From Ilyonectria destructans (taxonomy: Eukaryota; Ascomycota; Sordariomycetes; Hypocreales; Nectriaceae): DNA of 64,000 nucleotides. The stretch is from NCBI GenBank assembly GCA_020740775.1, contig JAHEWK010000001.1:6758001-6822000 (forward strand). The letters are read 5' to 3'. Below, in pieces: positions 1 to 11,375 of this stretch. Each line of letters begins with the position of its first letter. Positions within the stretch are counted from its first letter, which is position 1. The notes under the pieces are model-generated. The model was not told the DNA's origin. It saw only the letters and a list, made by a program, of their open reading frames with translations, and searched no databases. The position numbers and the translations under genes were made by a program.

Positions 1-1713
1 GCCGATAAGGGCAGCGGTAGTCTTACAGTCTAAAGGATGAGGTTAGTACAGATAGAAAGTGGTTAGATCTGGAACACTTACTAAGGTAGAAGTTACCAGC
101 AGAGTATCGAAGAGCATCTTCAGCCTCACGGAGAGCAACTCGGCTCTGAGCGAAAACGGCACCGGTCAGGGCGAGGCCGCCACCGGCCTGGTCAACCTGC
201 TTAAGAACTGTCTTCCACTCGGCATCGGGGTAAACATAGACGGCGAGGACGGGTCCGAAGATCTCCTCGTTAAACAACTGGTGGTCGGGAGACGAAGCCT
301 TGTAAACGGTAGGCTCGACGTAGAAACCAACCGAGTCGTCGTACTTGCCACCGGCAATCAGCTCAAGCTCGGGGTCCTTGTTGCTCTTGTCGATGATGGA
401 CTTAATCTTATCGAATGAACGCCGATGGATGACGGGACCCATGAAGGCCTCAAAGTCCTTGTCCGGGCTGCCAATGGTAATCTTGTCAATGCTAGCCTTG
501 AGGCCGGTTATAAACTCAGCAGCGCGAGACTCGGGGACGTAAACTCGGGAGGTGGCAGAGCACTTCTGGCCCTGGTACTCGAAGGAACCACGGATGGTGT
601 GGTTGACAGCGCTGGTGACATCGGCGGTAGGGTGGAGAAGGTGGAAGTTCTTGCCGCTGGTCTCTCCGACGACGCGGGGGAATTCGCGGTACGTCTTCTT
701 TCCGATACCCTCGCCGATCTTGCCATAGATGGAGCGGAAGACGTCGGAGGATCCGATAAAGTTCAGGCCAGCGAACTCGCGGTGAGCCAGGCAGATGTCG
801 GTAATCTCCGCGGCGTCACCGGGGACAAACTGGATAACGTTGGGAGGCAGACCGGCCTCGAGGAGGATATTGTAGATGATGGTGCTGGCGTAGATGTTGT
901 ATTGCGAGGGCTTCCAGAGCACAACGTTGCCCATCAGGGCAGGGGCGGAGACCAGAGCACCACCGAGGGCAGTGAAGTTGAAGGGGGAAACGGCATACAC
1001 GAAACCCTCAAGAGGTCGGTAGTCTAGGCGGCTCCACATTCCGTCGCTGCCACGGGTGGGCTGGCGCTCCAGAATCTCGGCAGCGTAGTTGCAGTTGAGG
1101 CGGAAGAAGTCGGCCAACTCGGCGGCGGCATCGATCTCACCCTGCCACACGTTCTTGCCCTGGCCCAGCATGGTAGCGGCGATCAACTCATGGCGGTACT
1201 TGGTGGTGACCAGCTCAGCGGCCTTTTGGAAGATGGCGACTCGGTCCACGAAGGGGGTGTCCTGCCAGCTCTGCTTGGCCGCCAGGGCCGACTCAATGGC
1301 CTCGGAAACCTGCTCCTTGGTGGCCAGGGGGTAGTTGGTAAAGGTGGTGGCGTGCTCTGAAGGGAGCACTTGGTCCTCGGACTTGTGAATCTTTTGAGAG
1401 ACTCCGTTGTAGAAGATCTCGCTGCGTACGGGGAGCTCAGAGCGAAGCTTCTTCAGAGCGGCCTCGACCTGGATGCGCTCAGGCGAGTTCCTCTCATAGA
1501 GCGGCTATTCCAAATTGTTAGTGGGCCTCGATCGTATCATGGAGGGTGTAAACTAACGTTGGGCTCATTCCGGGGGTCAGGCAGCCTGAAGGGAGAAGTG
1601 GCATTGGTTCGTCGCTGCTGGAGGCTGAGGCCAGCAGGGGTGGCTCGCAAGGCCCGAGCAAACGATTGTCTCGGCCGGGTGAGGTTAAGCGCCATGTTCC
1701 TGGTAGCAGCCAT
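1..1713 (-). CDS. prnC: delta-1-pyrroline-5-carboxylate dehydrogenase (partial at 3' end)
   Basis: Mitochondrial ALDH4-family enzyme that oxidises P5C/glutamate semialdehyde to glutamate, the second step of proline breakdown. The ATG at 1713 gives a basic, Arg/Ser-rich N-terminus that looks like a mitochondrial presequence. Introns read as 1505-1557 and 30-81; the last exon (1-29) runs off the window, so the C-terminus is missing. The catalytic Glu lies in VGETSGKNF and the nucleophilic Cys in YQGQKCSATSR, both intact. The N-terminal half carries the typical PFNFTALGG nucleotide-fold segment. Proline dehydrogenase, P5C reductase and proline permease follow on the same strand, which fits the Aspergillus prn cluster and supports the symbol. 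Intron borders are inferred from reading frame; family assignment is firm. Confidence 0.95.
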
Positions 1714-2123
1714 TTTATTAAGAGATCTGGTTGTTCAGACAATTGAATAGTACTGATGAGATACAAAAACCAGAATCAATGTCGCTGAAAGAGCACTTTC
1801 TTATGCTGCTCTTCGTGTCGCGGAGTTTGGTGGCGTCGCCATATCGGCCCCGGTGCCGAGCAGCCTCCGGAACCGGGTCCGACCAAGAAACTAATGCGGG
1901 CTCATGACTGAAGGCGAGATAGACAATTGAGCCGGCGGTATCCATCACCGCGACCGGGACTCGGTCCGGTATGGGAACTAGTCCATAGGAGTGACTGAAG
2001 GTTGATGCCTCGTCACAAGGCGAGGGCGACGTCGGGTGCGTGAGGAGACGAGATTTGCAGGGGAATTGTCCCATAACAGCAGTCAAAGGACGGCATCACA
2101 ACTATTCCTCCCATATTCCAAAA
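1714..2123. promoter_or_regulatory. divergent promoter region between prnC and the small membrane protein gene
   Basis: 410 bp lie between the start codons of prnC (minus) and the membrane protein gene (plus), so both promoters must be here. It contains several C/G-rich CGG/CCG triplets, for example around 1850-1970, but I could not define a specific element. No open frame here resembles a protein. Confidence 0.5.
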
Positions 2124-3009
2124 ATGACAACCGCCGTATTAGACCATCCCAGCCGTCAAGGCACCGTCTCCAATCAGAAGCACACTTGGAGATGGTTGGC
2201 TGGGGACATTACCGCCGCTGCGATCTCGGCAACATTGGTGGCACCAACCGTAGCCATCATCGACAGGTACGCGGCGCATGCTCTCGATGACCTCAAAATC
2301 TAATGTTTTCAGAGCAATGGTTGAGAAGGTGTCCGTCAACCAACCTCTCCTGCGTGGACTGCGCTGTCACGGCGTGTCTGCACTATTAAAGCCAGGACGC
2401 CTCTTCTTTAGTCGGCCCTTTGGCATGGTCTGGGCTCTATACGCAACGACATATGCTGTTGCGAACGGCTCAGAGACTCTTGCCAATGAGTTCCAGATGG
2501 CTGCAGTTGGGACCATCACCTTTGTGTCCACGATGCTGGTCAACGTGCCCATGGGTGTGTGGAAAGATGTCCGCTTCGCACAATGGTTCGGCGCCAATTC
2601 TGCGGCGGGCAAGCAGGTCTCAACGCAGCGATCGAAGGTTCCCAGAGCTGCCACAGGTACTTTTTTGCTTCGAGATGCGGTGACCATCTTTGGATCTTTT
2701 ACAATGGCGCCGGCAATGTCAGCTATCATTCCTGATAGTCTTACATCAAATCCACATGCCAAGTTAATCGTCACCCAGTTGACAGTACCGGTGCTGTCTC
2801 AATTGGGAGCCACGCCACTACACCTCCTGGGTCTGGACTTTTATAACCGGCAACAAGTAGGAATGTCGGATCGGGTGACGCAAATCAAAAGGGACCTTCC
2901 ATCAGCGACGTTAGTGCGGTGTCTTAGAATCATTCCAGCGTTTGGGTTTGGCTGTATTGCGAATATGGAAACGAGATCATTTCTTCACAAGTTTTTTGAG
3001 AGTCTATAA
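2124..3009 (+). CDS. small fungal membrane protein, function unknown
   Basis: Two exons (2124-2266, 2313-3009) joined in frame give about 279 aa. The product has several hydrophobic stretches: an early one after WRWLAGD, then segments around WALYATTYAVA, TITFVSTMLVNVP and LIVTQLTVPVL. It therefore looks like a multi-pass organelle or plasma-membrane protein, loosely reminiscent of mitochondrial carriers. I see no PxD/E-xx-K/R carrier signature and no catalytic motif. The intron has a clean GT...TTTTCAG border, and the frame is open across the join, which supports a real gene. It is the only plus-strand gene within the prn group and shares its promoter gap with prnC, so co-regulation is possible. 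No function can be assigned. Confidence 0.8.
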
Positions 3010-3202
3010 AATAATTAATTTTTCATCCTTAAATTTTGACCAAAGTTCATAATTGTGAATGTTTGCGCACTCCCTGAAGCTCGATTTACTTTTAAATAAA
3101 AATGAAACAACTTAAATATAAAAGGTTGACAATAATCAGGTAGTCCAGTCACCCCAGTCTTCAGCTTGTATAGTTGAATCAAAATGAATTTTGACTTTAT
3201 AT

Positions 3203-4165
3203 CTACTCCTTTCGTGTATCATTAACATGATCAATAGTCTCCATAAGACGGGCAATTGTAACAGCCTCTCGTAGAGCTCGTCCAAGGGTACCCCGGACCG
3301 CTCCTTCTTCCATGACCATGAGTCCACCAATTGTGCAGCCTTCAGGAGAGGTTCCCTGATCCTTTAATATGCCGGGATGGATGCCACTCTGGAGCATAGT
3401 GGCGGTGCCCATCATGGACTGGTAAATCATAGTTTGAGCCGCGTCCCGAGGAACTCCAACGGCGACTGCAGCATCGATCATGGCGTCGCAAATTACTGCA
3501 AAGAAGGCTGGTGTGGATCCTCCAACAGCAGTGGTGGCGTTCATGAGCCTCGGGTGAATTTGAACTGTCTTGCCAACCTTCTCGAAGATTGACGTCGTCA
3601 GTTGCAAATACTCATCAGGCAACACGGGCTCAGAGTTCTCGAACTCAATGGCTGTAAGTCCCTGGGATGCAATTGCCGCAATGTTAGGCAGCGTGCGCAC
3701 TACCCACGCTCGGCCGGGTTGGTTTTCCTTGGTGCTTTCGCTCCCATAGATGGTAGTCTCAAGCTTTTGTCTGGTCCAACCAGCGACCACGCTGATCAGG
3801 AGCTTGTTTGACAAAGCGTCCCGGATACCAGGTTGCGTCAACACACCATCGATATCAGCGGGATCCGCTCCAAGAATGACCACATTGGACTCTTGGACCG
3901 CCTTGACATTCTCTCCGCGGTACACAGTTACTTTTTGCTGATGCTTTGAAAATTTCTCGCTCAGAGATTGCTGAGACTTTTCAGATCGCACACATGCGAT
4001 GAATTTGGCAAAAGGGAGGCTCTCAGAGGTGGAGTCAACCAGATTCTGGAGAATGGCCGTTCCTAGATTGCCTGTTCACGTCCATCAGCATTAAACTGGC
4101 CATTGATGTAATGAAAACATACCACATCCCAAGACGCATAGGGTAGCATCGCGAAGAGCCGACAT
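3203..4165 (-). CDS. pyrroline-5-carboxylate reductase
   Basis: NAD(P)H-dependent reductase that converts P5C to proline. The ATG at 4165 starts a 43-nt exon; the intron 4072-4122 joins it to 3203-4071, giving about 303 aa. The join restores the Rossmann motif VLGCGNLGTAI near residue 11, which confirms the acceptor choice; a second AG 8 bp downstream would break that motif. The C-terminal half carries the P5CR signature region GGSTPAFFAVICDAMIDAA. It stands between the prnD and prnC homologues, so synthetic and catabolic P5C enzymes are neighbours, as in a proline-P5C cycle. A. nidulans prnX occupies a comparable place, but I am not sure it is the same family, so I give no symbol. Downstream it is convergent with the membrane protein gene, about 190 bp apart. 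Confidence 0.93.
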
Positions 4166-4748
4166 GGTGAAGTCTGATAGAGTGACGAGGCTGGTTTGGG
4201 GTTGAGTGGACCGTCTTCCTTGCCTTCGTTTGCCGTGAGAGACCACAAGTTGGTTCAGGAGGGGTCAGTTGAACACTCCCAACCGGAGCTCTGTCGGACC
4301 CGGTTGCATACGTCCTATATCGGACACTAAAGCACACCGGAATGGAACCCGAATTGATAATGATATTCAATGGGCACATGACTCCGTGAGGGGATGGTGG
4401 GCCTTTCGGGAGGTGTACCGGAGGTGGGGTTAGCTGCATCTACGATCGCTTTCGTCTAGTGCCGGGCGGCTCTTATCTGGAGGATGGAATCTAGAATCCG
4501 GGGTCTGCGGGGAACGCGATGGCAAGGTTGGGGCTATGACCCGGGAGATGAGCGAGGGGGTCTTGATGTTGGTGGGCTGATGAGTCGTGTTTCCGAGTCG
4601 TGTCTTGAGTGTGATTACGATTCCTGTCTACTGTCTACTGTAACGTCTTAGAATACCAGACGCTTCGTTTTAGAGGCAAAGGTCAGAGTTGGCGCAGTAA
4701 TATACGATTTAACGATCAATTCATTTAGTGATCTGTCTGGAGCTAGAA
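4166..4748. promoter_or_regulatory. promoter of the P5C reductase gene and 3' region of prnD
   Basis: 583 bp without a credible gene. It holds CCGG-containing stretches near 4278-4306 (two CCGG/CCCGG cores about 20 bp apart). These are possible binding sites for a zinc-cluster regulator such as PrnA, but I know that consensus only roughly and treat this as weak. Confidence 0.35.
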
Positions 4749-6222
4749 CTAAAAGAAAGCTCGCACCCGCCTCCGCGCCTCAGCCTTGAGCGCATTGTAC
4801 TCGTCCCTCGTCCTGGACGCCGCATCACGGTTCTCCAACGCTCTTCGCACCAGATATGCTAGACACTCTCCCACGGAACCCCAAGTCGAGCACTTGTAGA
4901 CCTCGGGGTCCGATGATGAACCATTCTTCAACTGGAGCAGCCCGAAGCTGACTTCATCTGACATTCCTTGGAGCTGCGCATACTTGACTGGGACCGTCGG
5001 GAGGTTGGCCCGGAGTCGGTCCTGGTGGAGGTGGTGTGCAGCCACGACGCTATCTTTGTTGTGGCTGGCGAGGAGCAGATTGACAGAGGGGAATGGGACG
5101 CCATTCTTGGCTCCGAACTTTCCAATCTCTTGTCTGAGTGCTCCCTGTGCGATGCAGTCGAAGGCGTCGTCGGTGTTTTGCTTCGTGTCGTGGATCAAGC
5201 ATCTCTCGTCAGAAGCTAGATAAGCTCCGCGCACCAGCTTGAGACCCAAAGTGAACTTGGCCTCAGCCGCAGCAGCAAGGTGCTTGGCCAGAGTGTCTGA
5301 CGTACTCTTCAGATAGGCCTGGTAAGTGTTGTAAATGGTCGCGATGCCGTCCGTGTTGTACTTCTTCATCAAGTGCATCGACACAAGCATAATTCCCCAT
5401 TGGAAATGCTGAGATTCGGCGTCAACCAAGATGTAAGCTCCGCGCTCCTTGCACTTGGTGCTGATCTCGTCTAGTGCATCCATCATCTGCTGGGGAGGGA
5501 GCTTTTTCTCGGCAAATGCCTTTGTGACTAGGGCGCCAGCACCGGTCAACCTGGTGAATGGTTAATATTGCGATGTTGAGGTGGAGGTGGTGGTAAACAT
5601 ACTTGACAGCCAACTGATCACCTTCGCCCAAAAGCTCAACAGTATTGACAGTTCCCGCGCGCCACGCCTCGATGCTCTCGCACCATTGCGTGTCAACTCC
5701 CTCAGAAGTCGCAACACCCAGCCCGTGCTGAGCGCCCGTAGCGTGATCGAACACAATCTCCTTAGCATATGTAAGAATCGTGCCTCGGAAGCCCATCTCC
5801 TTCAGGTGCTTCATGGTGGCCTGCGTCTCGGCCCCAGTCTCGCCCGCGCAGAACTGCTTGTAAAAGGTGGGTTTTAAAATCCATTTGAGAAGTATGTTGT
5901 TATCGATGCTGGGCATAAAGCGCCCTGGGTTAGACAGCTTGGATAGCACCCAAAGAGAAGGCCGGAGGAGGTTGGGCCGTGAAGTAATGGAGTTGATAAA
6001 GATTGACCGCAGCAGCACGCTAGTGGGCAGAGCTGCGAGAGGAGAAGGAGGTTCCCGGCTTGCTGGAATCTCCGTTGCCAGGTGCCTGGAAGTAGAGCTA
6101 AGTCGTACTTGCTTCAGGGAAGTCTTTCTTATCCTGGGCAGCATCGCAGCGCCCAGTGGCCGGATTGTAGTCAACGCCGCACTACACGTCGTGGAGGGTG
6201 TGTTCCTTAGGACGGTTGACAT
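4749..6222 (-). CDS. prnD: proline dehydrogenase (proline oxidase)
   Basis: Mitochondrial FAD enzyme that oxidises proline to P5C, the first step of proline use. Exons 6222-5603 and 5550-4749 with one 52-bp intron give about 473 aa, normal for the fungal family. The N-terminus (residues 1-60) is rich in Arg, Ser and Thr with few acids, as expected for import into mitochondria. Family motifs are present: LVDAESQ, KLVRGAYLASDER, LASHNKD, QLQGMSDE, and near the C-terminus YLVRRALENRDAA. The start at 6222 is chosen because it begins the presequence; a longer in-frame extension upstream has no better ATG. Neighbours are P5C reductase downstream and an aspartate aminotransferase upstream on the same strand. 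Confidence 0.95.
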
Positions 6223-7199
6223 GGCGCTAATCTTGCCGCAGTAGTGGCGACGATTGAAACAATTCTGGTCTATGTCTATGAGACGATACGAAGAGAGAGT
6301 GTAGGGTGCCTTTTGAACTTGAATCATATCGCACTTCCGCTCGTGGTCTAGGACGGGCGGCTATCGTCGTCATCGGTTGTGATGCCGATGGAGTAACTGC
6401 GTGTCGTGAAGCACATTTGGAGCGGGGTAAGGCGTCACATGGCCTTGTGGGAGGTTATCTCGCATCACATTGTCGCTAATTGGCATGGCTGAGCAGGCAA
6501 CCAGCCAAGAGTTGACGTTCTCGAACTCATCTGATGCGGAGCTGGTGCCGACACTAAGAGCAGAGTGTGGCATCAACACGGGTGGGCCAATGATATCTCA
6601 CGAGCCTCCGGTTTGCCACCGACCATGAACCGGATCCGTAACCGTCCCCGTTTTCGGCGTGGTGGCTTGGTTGGTATCTTGATACTGCAGTGGAATGCAC
6701 CGGCTTACAGCCGTCTAGCCAGACATTCCCCTCCTGCGCTGCGGGACGAGCTGCATTATCTGTCAAGCGTTTACTTCTTTGGGAAGGCATCTGGAACGAC
6801 GGAACTGCATTGGATTAGTAGCTGATGATTGGAGCAACGTGGGTTTCTGTTATCTCATTGTATCGTATTGCCCCCACGATCTCCATCTTGGTCATGTTAA
6901 CTGCTGTGTTTTGTATGAAAGCCGGCACTTGCATCAGCGATGTGCAATATCCCAATAGGCTAAGATCTCTATTCGATCGGCTTGATCGCCCTGATCTACG
7001 TTCCAGATGGTGATCACTAGTAGAGGTGTCGAAGATGTGGTTCTCATTAGATCAACAGGTGAAATTCGTGGTAACGCAGCGTTGACAATGCACCCACGTC
7101 GTTCTTAGGTTTCTCTACGACTTTCTGCTCGCAGCGTGCATGGCACTGGAACTAGACCTCTTTATCATGATGTCTTGGATTTTAATATGGAGACGATAA
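6223..7199. promoter_or_regulatory. prnD upstream region
   Basis: About 980 bp between prnD and the aminotransferase stop codon. The open frames here have no recognisable domains and unbalanced composition, so I call no gene. The region must hold the prnD promoter; several CCGG cores occur at about 6609-6705. Confidence 0.4.
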
Positions 7200-8519
7200 C
7201 TATTGAATTGTTCTAACAACCTCATCCAGCGCCTTGGCAAAATATTCCACATTGCCCTCGTTGAGTCCTGCTAGGGAGATTCTAGACGTATTCGCCATAT
7301 ACACATGATGCTTAACTGTGATTCATGTCAGTAATTGCTTTTAATACTTGAACGCTTGCTCCGTACCTTCTAGTTCGACAATTTGTGCCGGGCTGATGCC
7401 CGTATAACCAAACATGCCGTTTTGTTTGACAATGTGCGACCAGTCTCCAGGCGTCTCTAGACGCAATAGTTCGCTATAAAGCTTCTTGCGCATGGAAAGA
7501 ATTCTACTCGACATGGTGATCAGATCCTGTGCCCATTGCTTTGCAATTTCGGGGTTGCCCAGGACCGCGGCGGCAATGCGAGCGCCGTAAACAGGAGGGT
7601 TGGACACGGTGGCTCGCTGCGAGTTCTGCAGCAGGGAGAAGAGCGCCCGAGCGGTTTCAGGAGCCTTGGTGACGCATGCAACAAGTCCCACGCGTTCACC
7701 GTAAAGACCCATGCTCTTTGCGAATGACATACAGACCGCGGCTTCGAGGCCTAGATCTTCGACCATGTACCGAATGATCCAGGCATCTTCGTCAAACGAC
7801 CCAGAGTTGAACCCTAGGTAAGCTGAGTCGAAAATTGGAAACGCGCCAGTGTCCTTAATAATGGCAGCGATTTCTTTCCACTGCTCTCGCGACGGGTCGC
7901 ACCCTGTCGGGTTATGAGCACAAGCATGTAAGATAATCGCCGAGTGTCGGTCGGCAGTCTTCAAGACGTTGACAAAGCTCTCGTGGTCAAACTCTCCCTT
8001 TTTAAAGTACGGAATCTTGTTGACTTCGTAGCCCATCGAGGCAAAAAGCAAATCATGATTCGACCACGTAGGGTCTGTGATAAAAACCTTCTTGATACCA
8101 GTATCCGCCTTCTTGAGCGCCATACCAGCGAGAAGAAGGGATCCTGTACCCGAAATTGATTGGCAAGTGGCAACCTTTGATGTGTTAGATAAGGCCATAT
8201 TCATTTACTACTCAATACGTACTCTCTCTTCTTTCCAGGCGTTGGTGCCACCAAAAACAAGTTTCGCAGCCTCATCACGGAAGGCATTCAACCCTTCGAT
8301 GGGCAAATATTCATGACCACAGCCAGCGATCAATTCTGTCGCTGCCCTCACAGAAGGCAAGATCCATGGCGCTCCGTTTTCATCACGGTAGGCTCCCTGG
8401 CCGAGGTTTACTTTCTTGGGGTCCTTATCGGCCAAATATCTCTTCGTGACTTCAAAGATGGGGTCTGGCGGGATATATTTGGCTCCCCCGAAAAAGGATG
8501 ATTGCGAATCCGTGCTCAT
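7200..8519 (-). CDS. aspartate aminotransferase (class I, PLP-dependent)
   Basis: Exchanges the amino group between glutamate/oxaloacetate and aspartate/2-oxoglutarate. Three exons (8519-8223, 8174-7367, 7315-7200) give about 406 aa, close to the usual 400-430. Visible signatures are the substrate-loop region CAHNPTGCDPS, the DSAYLGF cofactor region, the PLP-lysine motif SFAKSMGLYGERVG, and a conserved C-terminus YMANTSRISLAGL in the last exon. There is no basic presequence, so a cytosolic form is more likely than the mitochondrial one. It lies between prnD and prnB on their strand. It could pass proline-derived glutamate nitrogen to aspartate while releasing 2-oxoglutarate. Such a gene is not part of the classical A. 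nidulans prn cluster as I know it. Confidence 0.93.
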
Positions 8520-9414
8520 GCTTGCAGTGGAATGTGAACTTGATGAATGAAAAAGCGTAAGGAGGAGAATACCGCTTAAATTACAAGAGCTATTCTCATT
8601 CTTCAACGAATATTCGATTTCTGAAATGCACTTTATGAAGACGATTTGAACCTGAATCGGAGATGTGATGCGTTTGGGGCCGGGAAAGGATCCGTTGGTT
8701 TCGGGTTTCGGGTCACAACCCGATTCATGGTGGCGGCCGGGCGACACAGATTCTAGGCTTGATACTTATTATAGATTAGCGCAATATGAAGGGCATGAGA
8801 CTAAGCCGAGAACTGTTCCACATTTGTAGCTCAGGGATTGCTGCCCGCTTCTGGAACTCAGATGCTCCTTGACATCATTATCGATTCCCGGCATTCTGGC
8901 CCTAAGGCAGGGACTCGCCCTGCACTTCAGACCGAGCTCCCAAGGAAGAAGGGATATTCTGTGAGTATGATAAGATATATGAAATGGAAATTTCACGAAG
9001 CCGCCTTATTTGCGAGTTTCTCACACTAAATATTTCCGGCTCGACGAACAAGCACAATTGGGTCAGAGTCTGTAAATTTCATCATAACGGACGCTACCGA
9101 CTTCTAGGGATCCTAAATCGAAATTATGCAGGTTATGCATTCAGGCCGTTCGGGTAAGGCATCCTAGCTTGCATGGCCACGTTAATTAGTTGGCAATCAT
9201 CTTGAGGATCTGCGCTGTGGGATAGCTAAGCTGCGAGCCCTGCTCCTCGTTTGGCGAGAAATTTGGCATTTTGACTGCTCTTGGATTCAATCATACTTCT
9301 TCAGCTGGTCCGGGGTTAAAACATCGACAGAGCAAAGAATTGTGAAATACTTTCGATTCGGACTAAGATACTGGTCTATAGTTTATACAGCCCTCAACAG
9401 TTTCAGGCACGCTT
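8520..9414. other. intergenic region: aminotransferase promoter and prnB 3' side
   Basis: About 895 bp. Short frames on both strands show no domain. The half next to 8520 must hold the aminotransferase promoter. I see no repeats or RNA gene. Confidence 0.4.
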
Positions 9415-11152
9415 TCAGACCTTGCTGGCGTTTCTTACGAGCTTTCCCAGACCCAGCATTTGCAAAATCTCATTCCAGAATCCAACAGGGATCTCCTCGA
9501 ACGAATCTTCATAAGCATCGATGGCAGGCTTCTCCCAGACAAGATCGGCCTCTAATGGCTTGACAATACGCGTTCCCTTGAAGAATTTCCACCCAAAGTA
9601 AAGAATAGGGCAAACGAGAAGCATGGTGTAGTAAGTGAAGAAGGTGCCAACATCCCATTTTCCGGGAAGGAAGACGGAATATCCGTAAACACAAACGACC
9701 GTGGACAGGAAGATGCCACTAACCCAGGCAGAGTAGGGCTGGAAGTATCCGACATAGGGAAGAGTCTGGCGGTCGAGACCCTGGGCCAAACACGCCTTGA
9801 AGAAGAAGACGTAGGTGATACAGATGACGATGTAATCGATGATCTGAGCCGCGGTGATGATGTTCGTGAGCCAGGTCAGGACATTAGCGGTGCTGCTGGA
9901 GACGTTGAGGAAAGCGAGGCAAGGGAACAGCATGATGACGCAGAGGCAGTAGATGGGAACACCAGACTTGGTGCACTTTCGAAGGAACTTGGGAGCCTGA
10001 CCCTCAAGGGCAAGTCCGTAGAGACTTCGGGTTCCGCAGTAGGTGTAGGCATTGCCGGCTGAGAAGATACTGGTGATCATCAGAGCGTTCGTGATATGAG
10101 GCAAGACATCGACGCCCAGGTTGTTCATCGCAATGACGTAGGGAGATGCCGCGGCAGTGCCGGCGCCGCCAGATTCACCGCTGAGGATGGAAACCAGAGT
10201 CGGATCGTTGTAGGCGACGGTAATTCCGACAGTGAGCGCACCTCCGATGAAGAAGAACGCGAATCGAACATAGGTCGTCTTAAAGGCGTTCTTCAGGTAT
10301 GTACGCGGGAGCTTGGTCTCACCCGACACCATAGAAACGTATTCGGGACCGACGATGGTGAAAGCCGCGCTCCACATGGCACCCAAGAAACCCTCGAATC
10401 GTCCCAAGTCGCCGGTCGTCATGAATTCCGCAAAGGCGCCGGGGTTCTGCCAGTGTCGGAACCCGTATGCGTCGTGTTTGGGGTTGCCTCCAACCATGGT
10501 GACGAAAGTGAAGGTAAAGACGATCAGGATCAGGAGGACTTTGCCGGAAGCAAGCCAGAACTCGGCCTCGCCGTACCACTTGACAGTGAAAGCATTCAAG
10601 ATGCTGTATTCAAATTAGCGCGAACACGTAAATTTCTGGTAGGGATACGAACAAGTAAGACACAACACAGGCAGCGACAACGGCGGCCACAGGAATGTCG
10701 TCTCTCCAGAAAGTCAGGACAAGATTCAATGCGGAAATCTCAAACGGAATCAGAACAGCCTCGTAGATGAAGAAGTTCCATCCCGCCATGAAGCCAAAGG
10801 CCTCGTCAACCCAATGACCTGCCATTCGGATAAAGGCACTGGTAATGGGCATGAAGACGGCCATCTCGGCGATGCAGTTGTTGACCAACGCCAACATGCA
10901 GGAGTAGAAAGTGTATGCTATCAACAAGCTGCCGGGGCCGCCTTTGTAAAGACCCGTGCCGATACTGACGAAACTGGCCGTTCCAATGGAACCACCAATG
11001 GCGATCAGCTGGACTTGGCGGTTGCCGAGGTTTCGCTGAAGATGATCCGTGTTGGTGCTCAATTCGCCGTCTAGGATGCTTCCATTCTGAGTTTTGATTG
11101 CCTCCGTCTTGGAGTCCATGACGTCGCTCTTGTCCTCTTTGAGGGATGCCAT
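9415..11152 (-). CDS. prnB: proline permease, amino acid transporter (AAT/YAT family)
   Basis: Plasma-membrane proton symporter for proline. Exons 11152-10653 and 10603-9415, joined over a 49-bp intron, give about 562 aa, right for fungal amino acid permeases with 12 membrane segments. The N-terminal cytosolic tail is charged (MASLKEDKSD). TM1 contains the family motif AIGGSIGTASFVSIGTGL. The splice join restores the segment YFILNAFTVKWYGEAEFW, which is diagnostic for these permeases. The C-terminal tail ends WNEILQMLGLGKLVRN. The start ATG has a strong context (GCCATGGCA). GATA and CreA-type sites upstream suggest nitrogen and carbon repression control. Position in the proline group supports proline as substrate, but specificity is inferred. 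Confidence 0.93.
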
Positions 11153-11299
11153 GGCGAAGGTGTGGTGCTTGGGTGTGAAGCTGAAGAGGTGGGTGAGAGT
11201 AAGGAGAGAAGATCTCTGACATCGAACGGCCGGCCGGAGCCTTTATGAAGAAGCGGACAAAACGGTCGTGCGCATCCTGCATGTGTCTAGACTGTACGG

Positions 11300-11375
11300 C
11301 GTAGGATTGTATCTTAGCGATTATCTGTATCCTGGAGATACCTAAAACTAGCGTACTCCACCCCCGCAATATTGG
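11300..11375 (-). promoter_or_regulatory. GATA (AreA-type) and CreA-type motif cluster upstream of prnB
   Basis: About 150-220 bp upstream of the prnB ATG. There is an AGATAA core (reads TTATCT at 11321-11326 on the plus strand), more TATC/GATA cores at 11310-11340, and a GCGGGG core (CCCCGC at 11362-11367) that fits the CreA consensus SYGGRG. A CCAAT core sits at about 11370-11374. These are motif matches only, but their spacing matches dual nitrogen/carbon control known for A. nidulans prn genes. Confidence 0.45.

Noticed and set aside
425..1027. 200-codon plus-strand frame inside prnC
   Set aside because: Antisense shadow of a well-supported ALDH gene; GC-rich codons of prnC keep the opposite frame open.
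2367..2774. 135-codon minus-strand frame opposite the small membrane protein gene
   Set aside because: The plus-strand frame has matching introns and hydrophobic pattern; this one has no domain.
3203..4165. Naming the reductase prnX
   Set aside because: Position is similar to A. nidulans prnX, but I am not certain of the prnX protein family, so no symbol was given.
6370..7013. Several short frames upstream of prnD
   Set aside because: They overlap on both strands and show no protein-like pattern; more likely promoter DNA.
10096..10770. 224-codon plus-strand frame opposite prnB
   Set aside because: Extremely polar, low-complexity product typical of an antisense shadow of a membrane-protein gene.
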